A DNA stretch of 15,629 nt from Desulforhopalus sp. Lineage in GTDB: Bacteria; Desulfobacterota; Desulfobulbia; Desulfobulbales; Desulfocapsaceae. Shown here in pieces: positions 6,349 to 13,410 of this stretch. A model generated the notes under the pieces. That model was not told where the DNA came from and ran no database searches. It was given only the letters and a program-made list of their open reading frames with translations. Position 1 is the stretch's first letter; each line of letters starts with the position of its first letter. The stretch is from NCBI GenBank assembly GCA_023231425.1, contig JALNVI010000066.1, positions 1 to 15,629 of the forward strand, in the 5' to 3' direction. Position numbers and translations under genes: made by a program.

Positions 6349-7701
6349 TTATTTTATGCGCTCCTCAATAGCAGCAATCAACTCACTTTCAGAAGGAACA
6401 ATATTGTCGAAAACCACCTCGTTATTAATCAGGATGGCGGGCAGTCTTTTCATTCCCAGATGCGCCATTCTCTGGATACCGGCCCGGGTTTTAATCAGTG
6501 ATTCACGCCAGGTTATTCTACCTTCATATTCAGGCACAACCATCTTGACGGCTTCACACATATACTGACATGGCGGGCACCCCTCAGAGTCAAGGGTAAC
6601 AACTTCTATAAAAACTTCGCCTGGCTTGATTTCGACATCATCAAAAACAGTCTCCTCTTCTTCTCTGAACTGGTTCTCTGATTCAAGGAGCTCCAGAGAA
6701 GACGGTTTGCCGTTAATGAGATTGGAGATAGCAATCAGATTGTTGACAGGGACCTCAAAAGGAATATCGCAGCCAGGACTGAGAACATAGCCAATACCCT
6801 GTCCAATCTCCAGTTCACGACGCGCTTCATCAACGTTCTCAATCGGAGATCCAAACATCATCACCGTGGTAAGCGGCAGATTCCCGCCATAGGAAACCTT
6901 GTATTTCTTTGCAATATCCATGGCATACTTGAGATCAACGTTTTCATCAAAAGCAATTCCGTCTGTCTCTGTCTGACACATCAGCTCAATATTTTTGGTC
7001 GCATCCCCACAACAGAAACTCGTCACTTTCCGTCCAAGATTACGGACAAAACGGTTAAGTTCAGTGGTTGGTCCTTTGACAAAACGATCAAAGTGCTTTG
7101 GTGCGATCTGTGAACTCATCGGATCAACACCGGCAATGACATCGACCCCGGCATCTACATACATTTTAGCCAGATCCATACAGACTTTATTGCAAAATTC
7201 CATCACTTCATCGACTTTTTCAACGTGCTTGATCATATCAGAGAACAGAGGAGTCCCCTTCAGATGAAGAGCCAGTGTGAAGGGGCCGCATATCAAACCA
7301 TAAATTGCTATCTTATCTCCAAGTTCTGCAACAACCCTCCGGGCGGCTTCAAGGACAACGGGATATCGTCCGTCATCTGCCGTCGGCAATATCAAATCAG
7401 AGAGGGCCTTCTCCTGGAGTACGTGCCCTTTGACCGCAGGCGGGTTGTTTTTCGACCACTTCAGGGTACATCCCAGGGCCTCGGCCTCCATCTGCAGATC
7501 AAAGACAACCGGCAGGCCATCCGGTTCATAAAGTTCATATGCCTTAAGAATTCCTTCAACAATAAGGTCTGCACTTTTTAAATAGGTTTCCGCATCAACG
7601 CCAATCAGGTTTGCCGTCTGCACACCGGCATACGGAACCCAGGGAGTTCTGTCCACTTCTTCAAAACTTAACGTTTTTAATACACGTTCTTTTCCGTTCA
7701 T
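6349..7701 (-). CDS. UroD-family corrinoid methyltransferase fused to a C-terminal thioredoxin-like domain
   Basis: In the 450-residue protein, residues 1 to about 335 are a uroporphyrinogen-decarboxylase-like barrel of the MtaA/MtbA/CmuA methyltransferase group (LKTLSFEEVDRTPWVPYAGV at the start, ICGPFTLALHLKGTP about 137-151, LSPGCDIPFEVPVNNLIAI about 307-325). An acidic linker (about 336-362) leads to a thioredoxin-fold domain with CPPC (375-378) and a cis-proline region (KRLPAILIN, about 418-426). The family normally binds zinc with His-x-Cys and a later Cys; here the first motif reads FCCGD (229-233), so the histidine is replaced, while the Cys of SPGC (311) is kept. The likely role is methyl transfer from a corrinoid protein to an acceptor, perhaps with redox control by CPPC. 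GGAGAG precedes the ATG. It lies downstream of pylSn. Stop codon TAA. Confidence 0.85.
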   Translation of the reverse strand: MNGKERVLKTLSFEEVDRTPWVPYAGVQTANLIGVDAETYLKSADLIVEGILKAYELYEPDGLPVVFDLQMEAEALGCTLKWSKNNPPAVKGHVLQEKALSDLILPTADDGRYPVVLEAARRVVAELGDKIAIYGLICGPFTLALHLKGTPLFSDMIKHVEKVDEVMEFCNKVCMDLAKMYVDAGVDVIAGVDPMSSQIAPKHFDRFVKGPTTELNRFVRNLGRKVTSFCCGDATKNIELMCQTETDGIAFDENVDLKYAMDIAKKYKVSYGGNLPLTTVMMFGSPIENVDEARRELEIGQGIGYVLSPGCDIPFEVPVNNLIAISNLINGKPSSLELLESENQFREEEETVFDDVEIKPGEVFIEVVTLDSEGCPPCQYMCEAVKMVVPEYEGRITWRESLIKTRAGIQRMAHLGMKRLPAILINNEVVFDNIVPSESELIAAIEERIK

Positions 7702-7718
7702 TTCCGTCTCTCCACCAT
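7698..7718 (-). CDS. Possible leader mini-ORF overlapping the start of the UroD-Trx fusion gene
   Basis: On the minus strand an ATG at 7718 opens a six-codon frame (MVERRK) whose TGA overlaps the ATG of the fusion gene at 7701. Such an overlap can couple translation. No clear ribosome-binding site precedes the mini-ORF, and it may be fortuitous. Confidence 0.25.
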   Translation of the reverse strand: MVERRK

Positions 7719-7920
7719 GATTTTTCTCATCCCTCAGGACGAAGCTGTTCAGTCAGGTCAGGATTAATTCCCCTGCTCTGGCCACTCTCACATCACTTAT
7801 CTGCGGGCACTCCGTTATGCTGTTTCAACAGGGCAAACCTCACCTGTTGTGGCCAGCTGCCACTCTACCGAACAACCTCTGCTTCTTTTTTATTTCGGGA
7901 AATTATCTTCTTACAGGCCG
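7719..7920 (-). promoter_or_regulatory. Structured leader between pylSn and the UroD-Trx fusion gene
   Basis: About 200 bp without a gene. CAACAGG (7826-7832) and CCTGTTG (7843-7849) can form a 7-bp stem with a 10-base loop. The first arm can instead fold with CTGTT just before it (CTGTTTCAACAG, 7819-7830), so the two hairpins exclude each other. GTGGC/GCCAC near 7850-7864 gives another short stem. This resembles an attenuator or RNA switch, but it does not match a cobalamin, SAM or other riboswitch that I can recognise. Confidence 0.3.
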
Positions 7921-8283
7921 TTATAGATTCGATCCCCATTTCTGCGTCATCATCGTGGAAGAGTATTTTTTAATCTTCCACTGAGGAATTTTGCATTTAT
8001 TGCAGGTCGAAGCACACCATTTATTGCGCAACCATCTCGCCGACCGGGAATTCCGGGAATTCCAGACAGTAAACTTTTCCCCACAGTGTGTTGTCACCAC
8101 AGCAATCTTCCCATTAACTTCAATGGATTTTACACCGTGGAGAACTCCTGCCCGGGACGGCCACAATTTTATTTTTTCGATTAATTTGAAAAACTGAACA
8201 TTTTTATTGTAGTATTTCTTTTTTTTATCCTGATCATCTGTGAGCTGATCTTTGATCAGCTCGGTACCTGCTTTTCGAGCCAT
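7921..8283 (-). CDS. pylSn: Pyrrolysyl-tRNA synthetase N-terminal domain protein (tRNA-Pyl binding)
   Basis: The 120-residue protein is the stand-alone equivalent of the N-terminal domain of archaeal PylS. After a charged extension (1-35) comes the domain: LWPSRAGVLHGVKSI (40-54), TTHCGEKF (64-71), NSRNSRSARWLRNKW (75-89) and a CNKC pair. His49, Cys67, Cys94 and Cys97 fit the zinc-binding pattern of the domain. It binds tRNA-Pyl tightly and raises charging by PylSc. The ATG follows AAAGGAG. In Desulfitobacterium the gene directly follows pylD; here a 183-bp MITE-like repeat lies between them, but direction is kept. The C-terminus (KYSSTMMTQKWGSNL) is complete; stop codon TAA. Confidence 0.93.
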   Translation of the reverse strand: MARKAGTELIKDQLTDDQDKKKKYYNKNVQFFKLIEKIKLWPSRAGVLHGVKSIEVNGKIAVVTTHCGEKFTVWNSRNSRSARWLRNKWCASTCNKCKIPQWKIKKYSSTMMTQKWGSNL

Positions 8284-8297
8284 GACGTAACTCCTTT

Positions 8298-8480
8298 AGG
8301 GTTCCTTAAAACAGCTTGTATTTCGTTCATATTCGAAGCACAGGAGAAAAATTAGCGCAGGGATAACGTTAATATCGGAGTATAGCGCTTACCTCGACGT
8401 CTCGTTCCTCGCTTTGTCGGAGGATAAATTTAGCTGTAGCGAAGAAGACAGGCGAAAAACTGATTATTCAAGGGACCCTT
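8298..8480 (+). repeat. MITE-like dispersed repeat, copy 3, between pylD and pylSn
   Basis: The left end AGGGTTCCTTAAAACAG and right end TTATTCAAGGGACCCTT are imperfect terminal inverted repeats flanked by T/A-rich bases. The interior contains TTGTATTTCGTTCATATTCG (shared with copy 1) and GCGCTTACCTCGACGTCTCG plus TCCTCGCTTTGTCGGAGGAT (shared with copy 2). The right end abuts the pylD stop codon (TAA, 8480-8482), and the left end lies about 15 bp before the pylSn start codon, so the repeat fills nearly the whole spacer. It is the most complete of the three copies. Confidence 0.8.
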
Positions 8481-9298
8481 TAATCAATCAAAACCGTATA
8501 CAGCATGGTTGCCACACCGATCTCCAGAACATCGTGGACAAACCGGCCTGTTAACGCTTCCTCTACCTGCTCATCAAAGCCGAGTGGGACCCCTGGCGCG
8601 GCAATTATTGTCCGCTCTGTCACCGCCTGCAGAGGAATCACCTTTTCAGCAGGAGTCGCCTCAAGAATCAGATCACAGCGTTCCATCGCCTCCAGAATAT
8701 TGCCTGCTGTCTGCACAGAAGGATACTGTGCCACAACCGCCCGGGTACGACTCAAATCAGGATCAAGAAGATGAACTCTGGCCCCCCGGCGGCACAAATA
8801 TCCGACTGCGGCCTGTCCCACGGGGCCTGCTCCAAGAACCAGCACATCCCTTTTGTTGACCCCTCCGGACATCAGATCAAGAGCAGCGCCGTACCCATAG
8901 CCGGTTGCAGCGCTGTTCTCTGCCGTTACTCCAGAAGAAGGCCGCAGGGCCAAAAAATAATCGTCATCGGCGAGAAATATGACATCTGCTCTCTTTTCCA
9001 CAGCTTCAGCCAGTCCCTGCAGGCTGGTCCTGTCAGTCACAAAACAGGAGGCCCCGAGAAACTCGACAATATTCTGGACAGCTCTGCTGAATCCAGAAAT
9101 CACACCCTGGCCATAAGTAATTGGCACTGCGGCAACCCGCATTCCACGAAGCAGCCCATCAATCTTTCCACACTCCTTTTCAGTGGCATGAGCGGCAATT
9201 CCGGCCAGCCCGACACCAGCACGGTCACATAAAAGACGGTCATAAGCGGCGAGGGAAATCCCAAGCTGAGAAATGTCATTTTCTTTCAAGCGGGTCAT
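8480..9298 (-). CDS. pylD: Pyrrolysine biosynthesis protein PylD
   Basis: The 272-residue protein has the PylD layout: an N-terminal helical part (to about residue 50), the VPITYGQGVISGFSRAV segment (58-74), and a Rossmann domain with VLVLGAGPVGQAAVGYL (152-168) and LLDPD for NAD binding. PylD oxidises L-lysine-N6-3R-methyl-D-ornithine, and the product cyclises to pyrrolysine; it is cytoplasmic. The ATG at 9298 was chosen because MTRLKENDIS is the natural N-terminus and AAGGA lies upstream; the longer frame to 9355 would run into the end of pylC. It is 16 bp downstream of pylC, in the operon pylSc-B-C-D. Stop codon TAA, at the very edge of the MITE-like repeat. Confidence 0.93.
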   Translation of the reverse strand: MTRLKENDISQLGISLAAYDRLLCDRAGVGLAGIAAHATEKECGKIDGLLRGMRVAAVPITYGQGVISGFSRAVQNIVEFLGASCFVTDRTSLQGLAEAVEKRADVIFLADDDYFLALRPSSGVTAENSAATGYGYGAALDLMSGGVNKRDVLVLGAGPVGQAAVGYLCRRGARVHLLDPDLSRTRAVVAQYPSVQTAGNILEAMERCDLILEATPAEKVIPLQAVTERTIIAAPGVPLGFDEQVEEALTGRFVHDVLEIGVATMLYTVLID

Positions 9299-9314
9299 CG
9301 TCAATTTTTCCTTC

Positions 9315-10511
9315 TCAGCCCACACATTCCAGAGGAGCCAGGATATGAGCTTCAACGGGCAACACTGGAGGCATATCTATACAGCGATCGATACCACAGG
9401 CATTACAGACAGTCGTTATTACCCGGTCACGCTTTTCACGTGCCTCCGTCAGTGTTTCACCTCTGTTAATAAGAGTCGCAACCCAGGACTCACTCTGTGT
9501 GGTGTAATTTGTCAGAGCCTCGTCAGCGCCAAAGAAATCACAATGCAAAGAGAGCGGTCCAGCGTCTGCCATAATATGTTCACCGCAGACAGCAAGGGAC
9601 GACTGCTGCACCAGAATATGTTCAAAAACAACACTGCTTTTTTCTTTAACTGCTCCCTGCGGAGGCCTTTCAACTGCCCCGTTGTCCGCAAGCATCTCAA
9701 TAAGATTCATTCCGCTTGCATGATAAACTGCAGTCGGTGTCTGACTCGGGATTCGAGCATCAATTTCAAGGACCTTCAGTTTTCCTCCGTGAAGAATAAC
9801 TTCTACATCCATAATCCCATTGAGTTTGAGCGTTCTGGCAAGAGCTGTCGCAATATTGTGAAACTCGATCTCAAGTTCCGGCGACAGAAGCGCAGGGGCA
9901 AGAACCCGCTTGCAATCGTATCCCGCATCCATTTCCAGCTCAGTAATCTGAAAAGTCCGATAATGCCCTCTGCTGCCTATGACTTCGATAGAATAGGAGG
10001 GCCCCTGCAGGAATTCCTGTTTAACCCACTTTTCAGGATGGGGAACCGTCAGCAGCCACTGTTCAAATTGAGAAGATGTATGAAACAAATGCACACCTTT
10101 ACTGCCACTCTCGCCTGACGGTTTCACCGTGATCGGGAAATCACAAAGCGGCCATGGCTGAGGCGCGGCAATACCAAGCTGCTCAAAAAGAGAGTCTGAT
10201 CTAATTTTTGAAGAGGAGAGAAGATAAGCATCCCTGTCATAGACAAAACGGACACCCGCTCTGCCAGCACACTCCTCCGCAAAATTGAGCACATCTTTAT
10301 CTTCAATTGCCGGAAGAACCAGATCCACCTGACCCATGAGCGACAGTAACGGTTCACGCTCCATCAGATCAAAAGAGAGGAACTCATCACAGATTCCTCG
10401 GGCGGGAGCCTGCGGATCCATGTCGACCACCACTGTGTGCCACCCGGCCTTCTTCGCAAGATAGGCAACCTCTACCCCCTGCAGCTTTCCTCCCAGAATT
10501 GCGACATTCAT
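9315..10511 (-). CDS. pylC: 3-methylornithine--L-lysine ligase PylC
   Basis: This is a 398-residue ATP-grasp enzyme. It begins with a nucleotide-binding fold AILGGKLQGVEVAYLAKKAG (residues 4-23) and VVVDMD. The ATP-grasp core includes ITVKPSGESGSKGVHLF (about residues 127-143), MDVEVILHGGKLKVLEIDAR and IPSQTPTAVYHASGMNLIEM. PylC joins 3R-methyl-D-ornithine to the side-chain amine of L-lysine using ATP. The start overlaps the end of pylB by 4 bp (ATGA), with GAAGGAGG upstream, which indicates translational coupling. Length agrees with known PylC proteins. Stop codon TGA. Confidence 0.94.
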   Translation of the reverse strand: MNVAILGGKLQGVEVAYLAKKAGWHTVVVDMDPQAPARGICDEFLSFDLMEREPLLSLMGQVDLVLPAIEDKDVLNFAEECAGRAGVRFVYDRDAYLLSSSKIRSDSLFEQLGIAAPQPWPLCDFPITVKPSGESGSKGVHLFHTSSQFEQWLLTVPHPEKWVKQEFLQGPSYSIEVIGSRGHYRTFQITELEMDAGYDCKRVLAPALLSPELEIEFHNIATALARTLKLNGIMDVEVILHGGKLKVLEIDARIPSQTPTAVYHASGMNLIEMLADNGAVERPPQGAVKEKSSVVFEHILVQQSSLAVCGEHIMADAGPLSLHCDFFGADEALTNYTTQSESWVATLINRGETLTEAREKRDRVITTVCNACGIDRCIDMPPVLPVEAHILAPLECVG

Positions 10512-11599
10512 GCAGCCTCCTTCGTTTTCCAGCCTTCACGATGCTGTTCGAAACGTTTTAACCACGAAAGATAGAGTTCATTATCGGCAGGCTTCAGCCC
10601 CAGTCTGGAAAGCAGCGGCCGCACACCTTCCACTGTCCGATAACCTTCAGCAATATCCAGAGTGCTTTGAGAAACCCCCTGCAGTCCCGAGAGCGGCGGA
10701 ATGATGGAGGTAACGATATTAGCCCCTGCGTCAAGCCGGTCATTAAGTCCCTGTATTCCTTCGACATCAAGCGATGCCGGAATACAACACACAGGGAACA
10801 AAATCCGCATCACGGCAATAAGATTCAACTCATAATGATTTGCTGTCTGCACTCTTGCCGCAAGAGGGGTCCCTGCCTGCGGCACAAAGGTCATGGCTCG
10901 AACCTGATCGGCACCAAGCTCCTGCATGACATGCATTGACTGCACGGCGTCTTCCAGCTTCTCCCCCACCCCGACAAGTAACCCCTCTTCAATCAACATT
11001 CCAATCTGACGGGCATACTCTTTTATCTCCCATCGTTCTTCATAACTCTGGTGAAGACGAAGCTTGTGGAACAGTTCATGATTGTGGGTTTCCTGATAAC
11101 AGGCATACCAGGTGGCACCAGCCTCTTTCAGCTCCTTGAGAACCTCTTTCGGCACCACGCCAGGTGAAATCATAACGGGCAGTCCCGTGGCGTTTTTTAC
11201 ACGACGGACAATATCAACAAGCTGTTCATACCCCTTCTCACCCGCATTGAGATACGCCGGATCTTCACCCATGGTAAGGTCGATAAGATTCACTCCGGAT
11301 TCAGCGAGAAACTTCGATGCCGTAACAATTTCCTCCGTGGTTTTGCGATACCGTTCACAGGTGGCATTGGACCGTCGATAAAGGCAAAAACTGCAGTCAT
11401 TACGGCAGTAGGTCGAAAAATAGACAAAGCCATACAGGCCAACGAAATTATCGAAATACCGATGCCGCAGTGTCCGGGCTGTCTCAAAGAGAGCCTGCTG
11501 CCCTTCCCCACCGGAAATGTGCAGCAAAGCTGAAATTTCATCCGAGCTGAGAGTTTCTTCCTGCAGTGCTTTGTTAAATACCTTTCCCAGACTCTTCAT
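10508..11599 (-). CDS. pylB: Methylornithine synthase PylB (radical SAM)
   Basis: The 363-residue radical SAM protein has the cluster motif Cys65-x3-Cys69-x2-Cys72 (TYCRNDCSFCLYRRSN). It is followed by LAESGVNLIDLTMGEDP, MISPGVVPKEVLKELKEAGA, YQETHNHELFHKLR and the late SLDVEGIQGLNDRLDAGANI region, as in PylB and its BioB/HydE relatives. PylB rearranges L-lysine to 3R-methyl-D-ornithine, the first step of pyrrolysine synthesis; the iron-sulfur cluster fits an anaerobic cytoplasm. AAAGGATC precedes the ATG. It is 63 bp after pylSc and overlaps pylC by 4 bp. Stop codon TGA. Confidence 0.95.
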   Translation of the reverse strand: MKSLGKVFNKALQEETLSSDEISALLHISGGEGQQALFETARTLRHRYFDNFVGLYGFVYFSTYCRNDCSFCLYRRSNATCERYRKTTEEIVTASKFLAESGVNLIDLTMGEDPAYLNAGEKGYEQLVDIVRRVKNATGLPVMISPGVVPKEVLKELKEAGATWYACYQETHNHELFHKLRLHQSYEERWEIKEYARQIGMLIEEGLLVGVGEKLEDAVQSMHVMQELGADQVRAMTFVPQAGTPLAARVQTANHYELNLIAVMRILFPVCCIPASLDVEGIQGLNDRLDAGANIVTSIIPPLSGLQGVSQSTLDIAEGYRTVEGVRPLLSRLGLKPADNELYLSWLKRFEQHREGWKTKEAA

Positions 11600-11662
11600 A
11601 ATTTTGATCCTTTCAGAATTATCCTGCCTGAATTCAAGTGATAAGTGAATAACTTCTTACTT

Positions 11663-12505
11663 CTACAGATTCAAACGAACACCATTGAAATAGGAGATAC
11701 TTTTGCCAACGCTGCGAACATTCCGACTGCCTTCATGCACCATGGTCAACCGTTCAAGGCCAAAACCTATACCAACCCACGCCCCGGTCATTCCCCAGTT
11801 ACCATCGAGAAAATGCGGCCCCATCGCTCCAGAACCAAGCTCCAGTTCCCCCTGCATGACATCAATGGTATCGCCGTAAACTACCGAATTCTCATGTTCG
11901 AGATGGACATCATTAATACCAGCTGCATCCATCACCAGTTGTGCATATTCCTCAAGTCGTCGGTGCCGATCACTTTCTTCAAGTCCCCATTCGACAAGAT
12001 TCAGCATCGTGAATTCGTTCAAATGTCTGCTGCTCTGGGATTCTTTCCGAAAGCAGGACCCAATTTCAAAAATTTTGACGGGTTCCTTTCGCAGCCTCAC
12101 CAGATCCTTAAGGAGAACGTAGAGATTGGGGGCCAGCATCGGCCGCAGACACCTCTTTTCATCAAGCCAGAAAACCTGTGAAGAGAGGGCATGCTCATCA
12201 TCAATAGTCATTTTTGCGAGCATACTCTTAGGGAGAATCACCGGAGTAGTTACCTGGGTAAACCCTGCCTGAATAAGGACATCGGTAAGAATTGACTCCA
12301 TTTGGCACAGGGCCGGGCGCCTGATTCCGTCCATGGTATCGTTCAGTTTCGTCTTTGCCTCGTCTGTCAAGAACCTTTCCTGCTTTTTGAAAGAGGCATC
12401 CCGTTCTGCTGTGGACGCAAATGTACTGTCGCTCATGTCTGGCAACCCGTTGAGATCCTGCAACCGTCTTTTCTGCAGTTCGCTCCAGGGAATATCTGTT
12501 GTCAT
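11663..12505 (-). CDS. pylSc: Pyrrolysyl-tRNA synthetase, catalytic domain protein
   Basis: The 280-residue class II synthetase core corresponds to the C-terminal half of archaeal PylS. Motif 2 is FEIGSCFRKES (about 146-155) and motif 3 GFGLERL (247-253). Residues matching the Methanosarcina pocket are kept: Ala125, Leu128, Tyr129 and Leu132 in RPMLAPNLYVLL, Asn169 in TMLNLV, Tyr210 in VVYGDT and Trp243; the position of archaeal Cys348 is Val171. It charges pyrrolysine onto tRNA-Pyl with help from PylSn. AGGAGG overlaps the end of the preceding gene, and the 10-bp gap suggests coupling. The stop codon is amber TAG (11663-11665), followed by one AAG codon and then TAA, so readthrough would add only two residues. 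Confidence 0.96.
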   Translation of the reverse strand: MTTDIPWSELQKRRLQDLNGLPDMSDSTFASTAERDASFKKQERFLTDEAKTKLNDTMDGIRRPALCQMESILTDVLIQAGFTQVTTPVILPKSMLAKMTIDDEHALSSQVFWLDEKRCLRPMLAPNLYVLLKDLVRLRKEPVKIFEIGSCFRKESQSSRHLNEFTMLNLVEWGLEESDRHRRLEEYAQLVMDAAGINDVHLEHENSVVYGDTIDVMQGELELGSGAMGPHFLDGNWGMTGAWVGIGFGLERLTMVHEGSRNVRSVGKSISYFNGVRLNL

Positions 12506-12515
12506 TCAAACCTCC

Positions 12516-13388
12516 TCAATTCAACTCAATCTGCCAGACAATCGGCTTTTTCATTTTCACATGGGTATTTTTCATGCAGTTATGGCCGAGAAGAACTGGA
12601 GTTTTTCGATCTGCAACTACCTGCAGACTCTGGCCGTAGGTCTCAGCCCCGGGGACCTCAACCTTTATGGCCCTGCAAAAGCCCGCTTTTACAAAGCTCA
12701 GCGAACTCTGGCCGCAAAGATGCACAAGTCCTATACATGGAGCGCTTTCCAGCCTCCTGAGGATTCGATAACTGCTTCTTCCAACAACATCTTTATACAG
12801 GTCAAGACCGAAATACTGCATTGCCCCTGCGGGATCAGCATAAGACACCATCTCCGCTCCGCATTGAAAAGCGGCTGTAATGTATGTGACAAGGCTCTCT
12901 TCAATAATGGTCAGTGCCTGATCAAGAAACTGACGATTCTTTATGATGCTCTTAAAAATAATTGAGGAGTCAATGAGAAAACTCAGAATGGTGAATGGCC
13001 CTTCAACACCGAGGCAAACTTTTTTCTCCTGCTGCGTCATAATTTCGATACAGTTCAGCACTTCGTCAATCCGACCGGCTGTCAGATCCATGGAACGCAG
13101 ATCGGCCAGCTGCTCAATTGCATTGAAGATAAATCGGGCACTTCCCGGAGCACTCCCGTCATCGGGAATATCAACGATTGCCCCGAAGGCTTCTGCCTCC
13201 ACCGTTACACAAAAGGGAATTCGACAAAACACATCGTTATTCTGAGCAGCGCGGGCCATGCAGACCCTGGCCATCGATTCAGCCTTTGAGTGTGCACTGT
13301 GCGCGGTAATGCCAAGATCTTCAAGAAGCGAAAAAGGCAAATCTTCCGTCTCATCCCGGGTACAGGAAAAACAGGTTACAGCATCCAT
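12516..13388 (-). CDS. UroD-family (MtaA/MtbA-like) protein of the pyl operon, short form
   Basis: The 290-residue protein belongs to the uroporphyrinogen-decarboxylase/corrinoid methyltransferase superfamily: CLGVEGPFTILSFLID (125-140), CGAEMVSYADPAGAMQYFG (176-194) and LVHLCGQSS (221-229), with His223-x-Cys225 as in the zinc site of methylcobamide methyltransferases, and a possible third ligand Cys271. Known members run to about 340 residues; this one ends shortly after the strand that carries LLGHNC and lacks the usual SPGC-containing C-terminal part. The ATG at 13388 is preceded by AGGAGG; the longer frame to 13493 would overlap the upstream gene. It lies between the corrinoid activase (22-bp gap) and pylSc (10-bp gap), so a role in methyl transfer from the corrinoid protein is likely. 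The acceptor is unknown. Stop codon TGA. Confidence 0.75.
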   Translation of the reverse strand: MDAVTCFSCTRDETEDLPFSLLEDLGITAHSAHSKAESMARVCMARAAQNNDVFCRIPFCVTVEAEAFGAIVDIPDDGSAPGSARFIFNAIEQLADLRSMDLTAGRIDEVLNCIEIMTQQEKKVCLGVEGPFTILSFLIDSSIIFKSIIKNRQFLDQALTIIEESLVTYITAAFQCGAEMVSYADPAGAMQYFGLDLYKDVVGRSSYRILRRLESAPCIGLVHLCGQSSLSFVKAGFCRAIKVEVPGAETYGQSLQVVADRKTPVLLGHNCMKNTHVKMKKPIVWQIELN

Positions 13389-13410
13389 CTCACAACCTCC
13401 TGACCGATTG

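Noticed and set aside
9273..10118. 281-codon plus-strand frame
   Set aside because: It is antisense to pylC and pylD, which have clear family motifs; it is a shadow frame.
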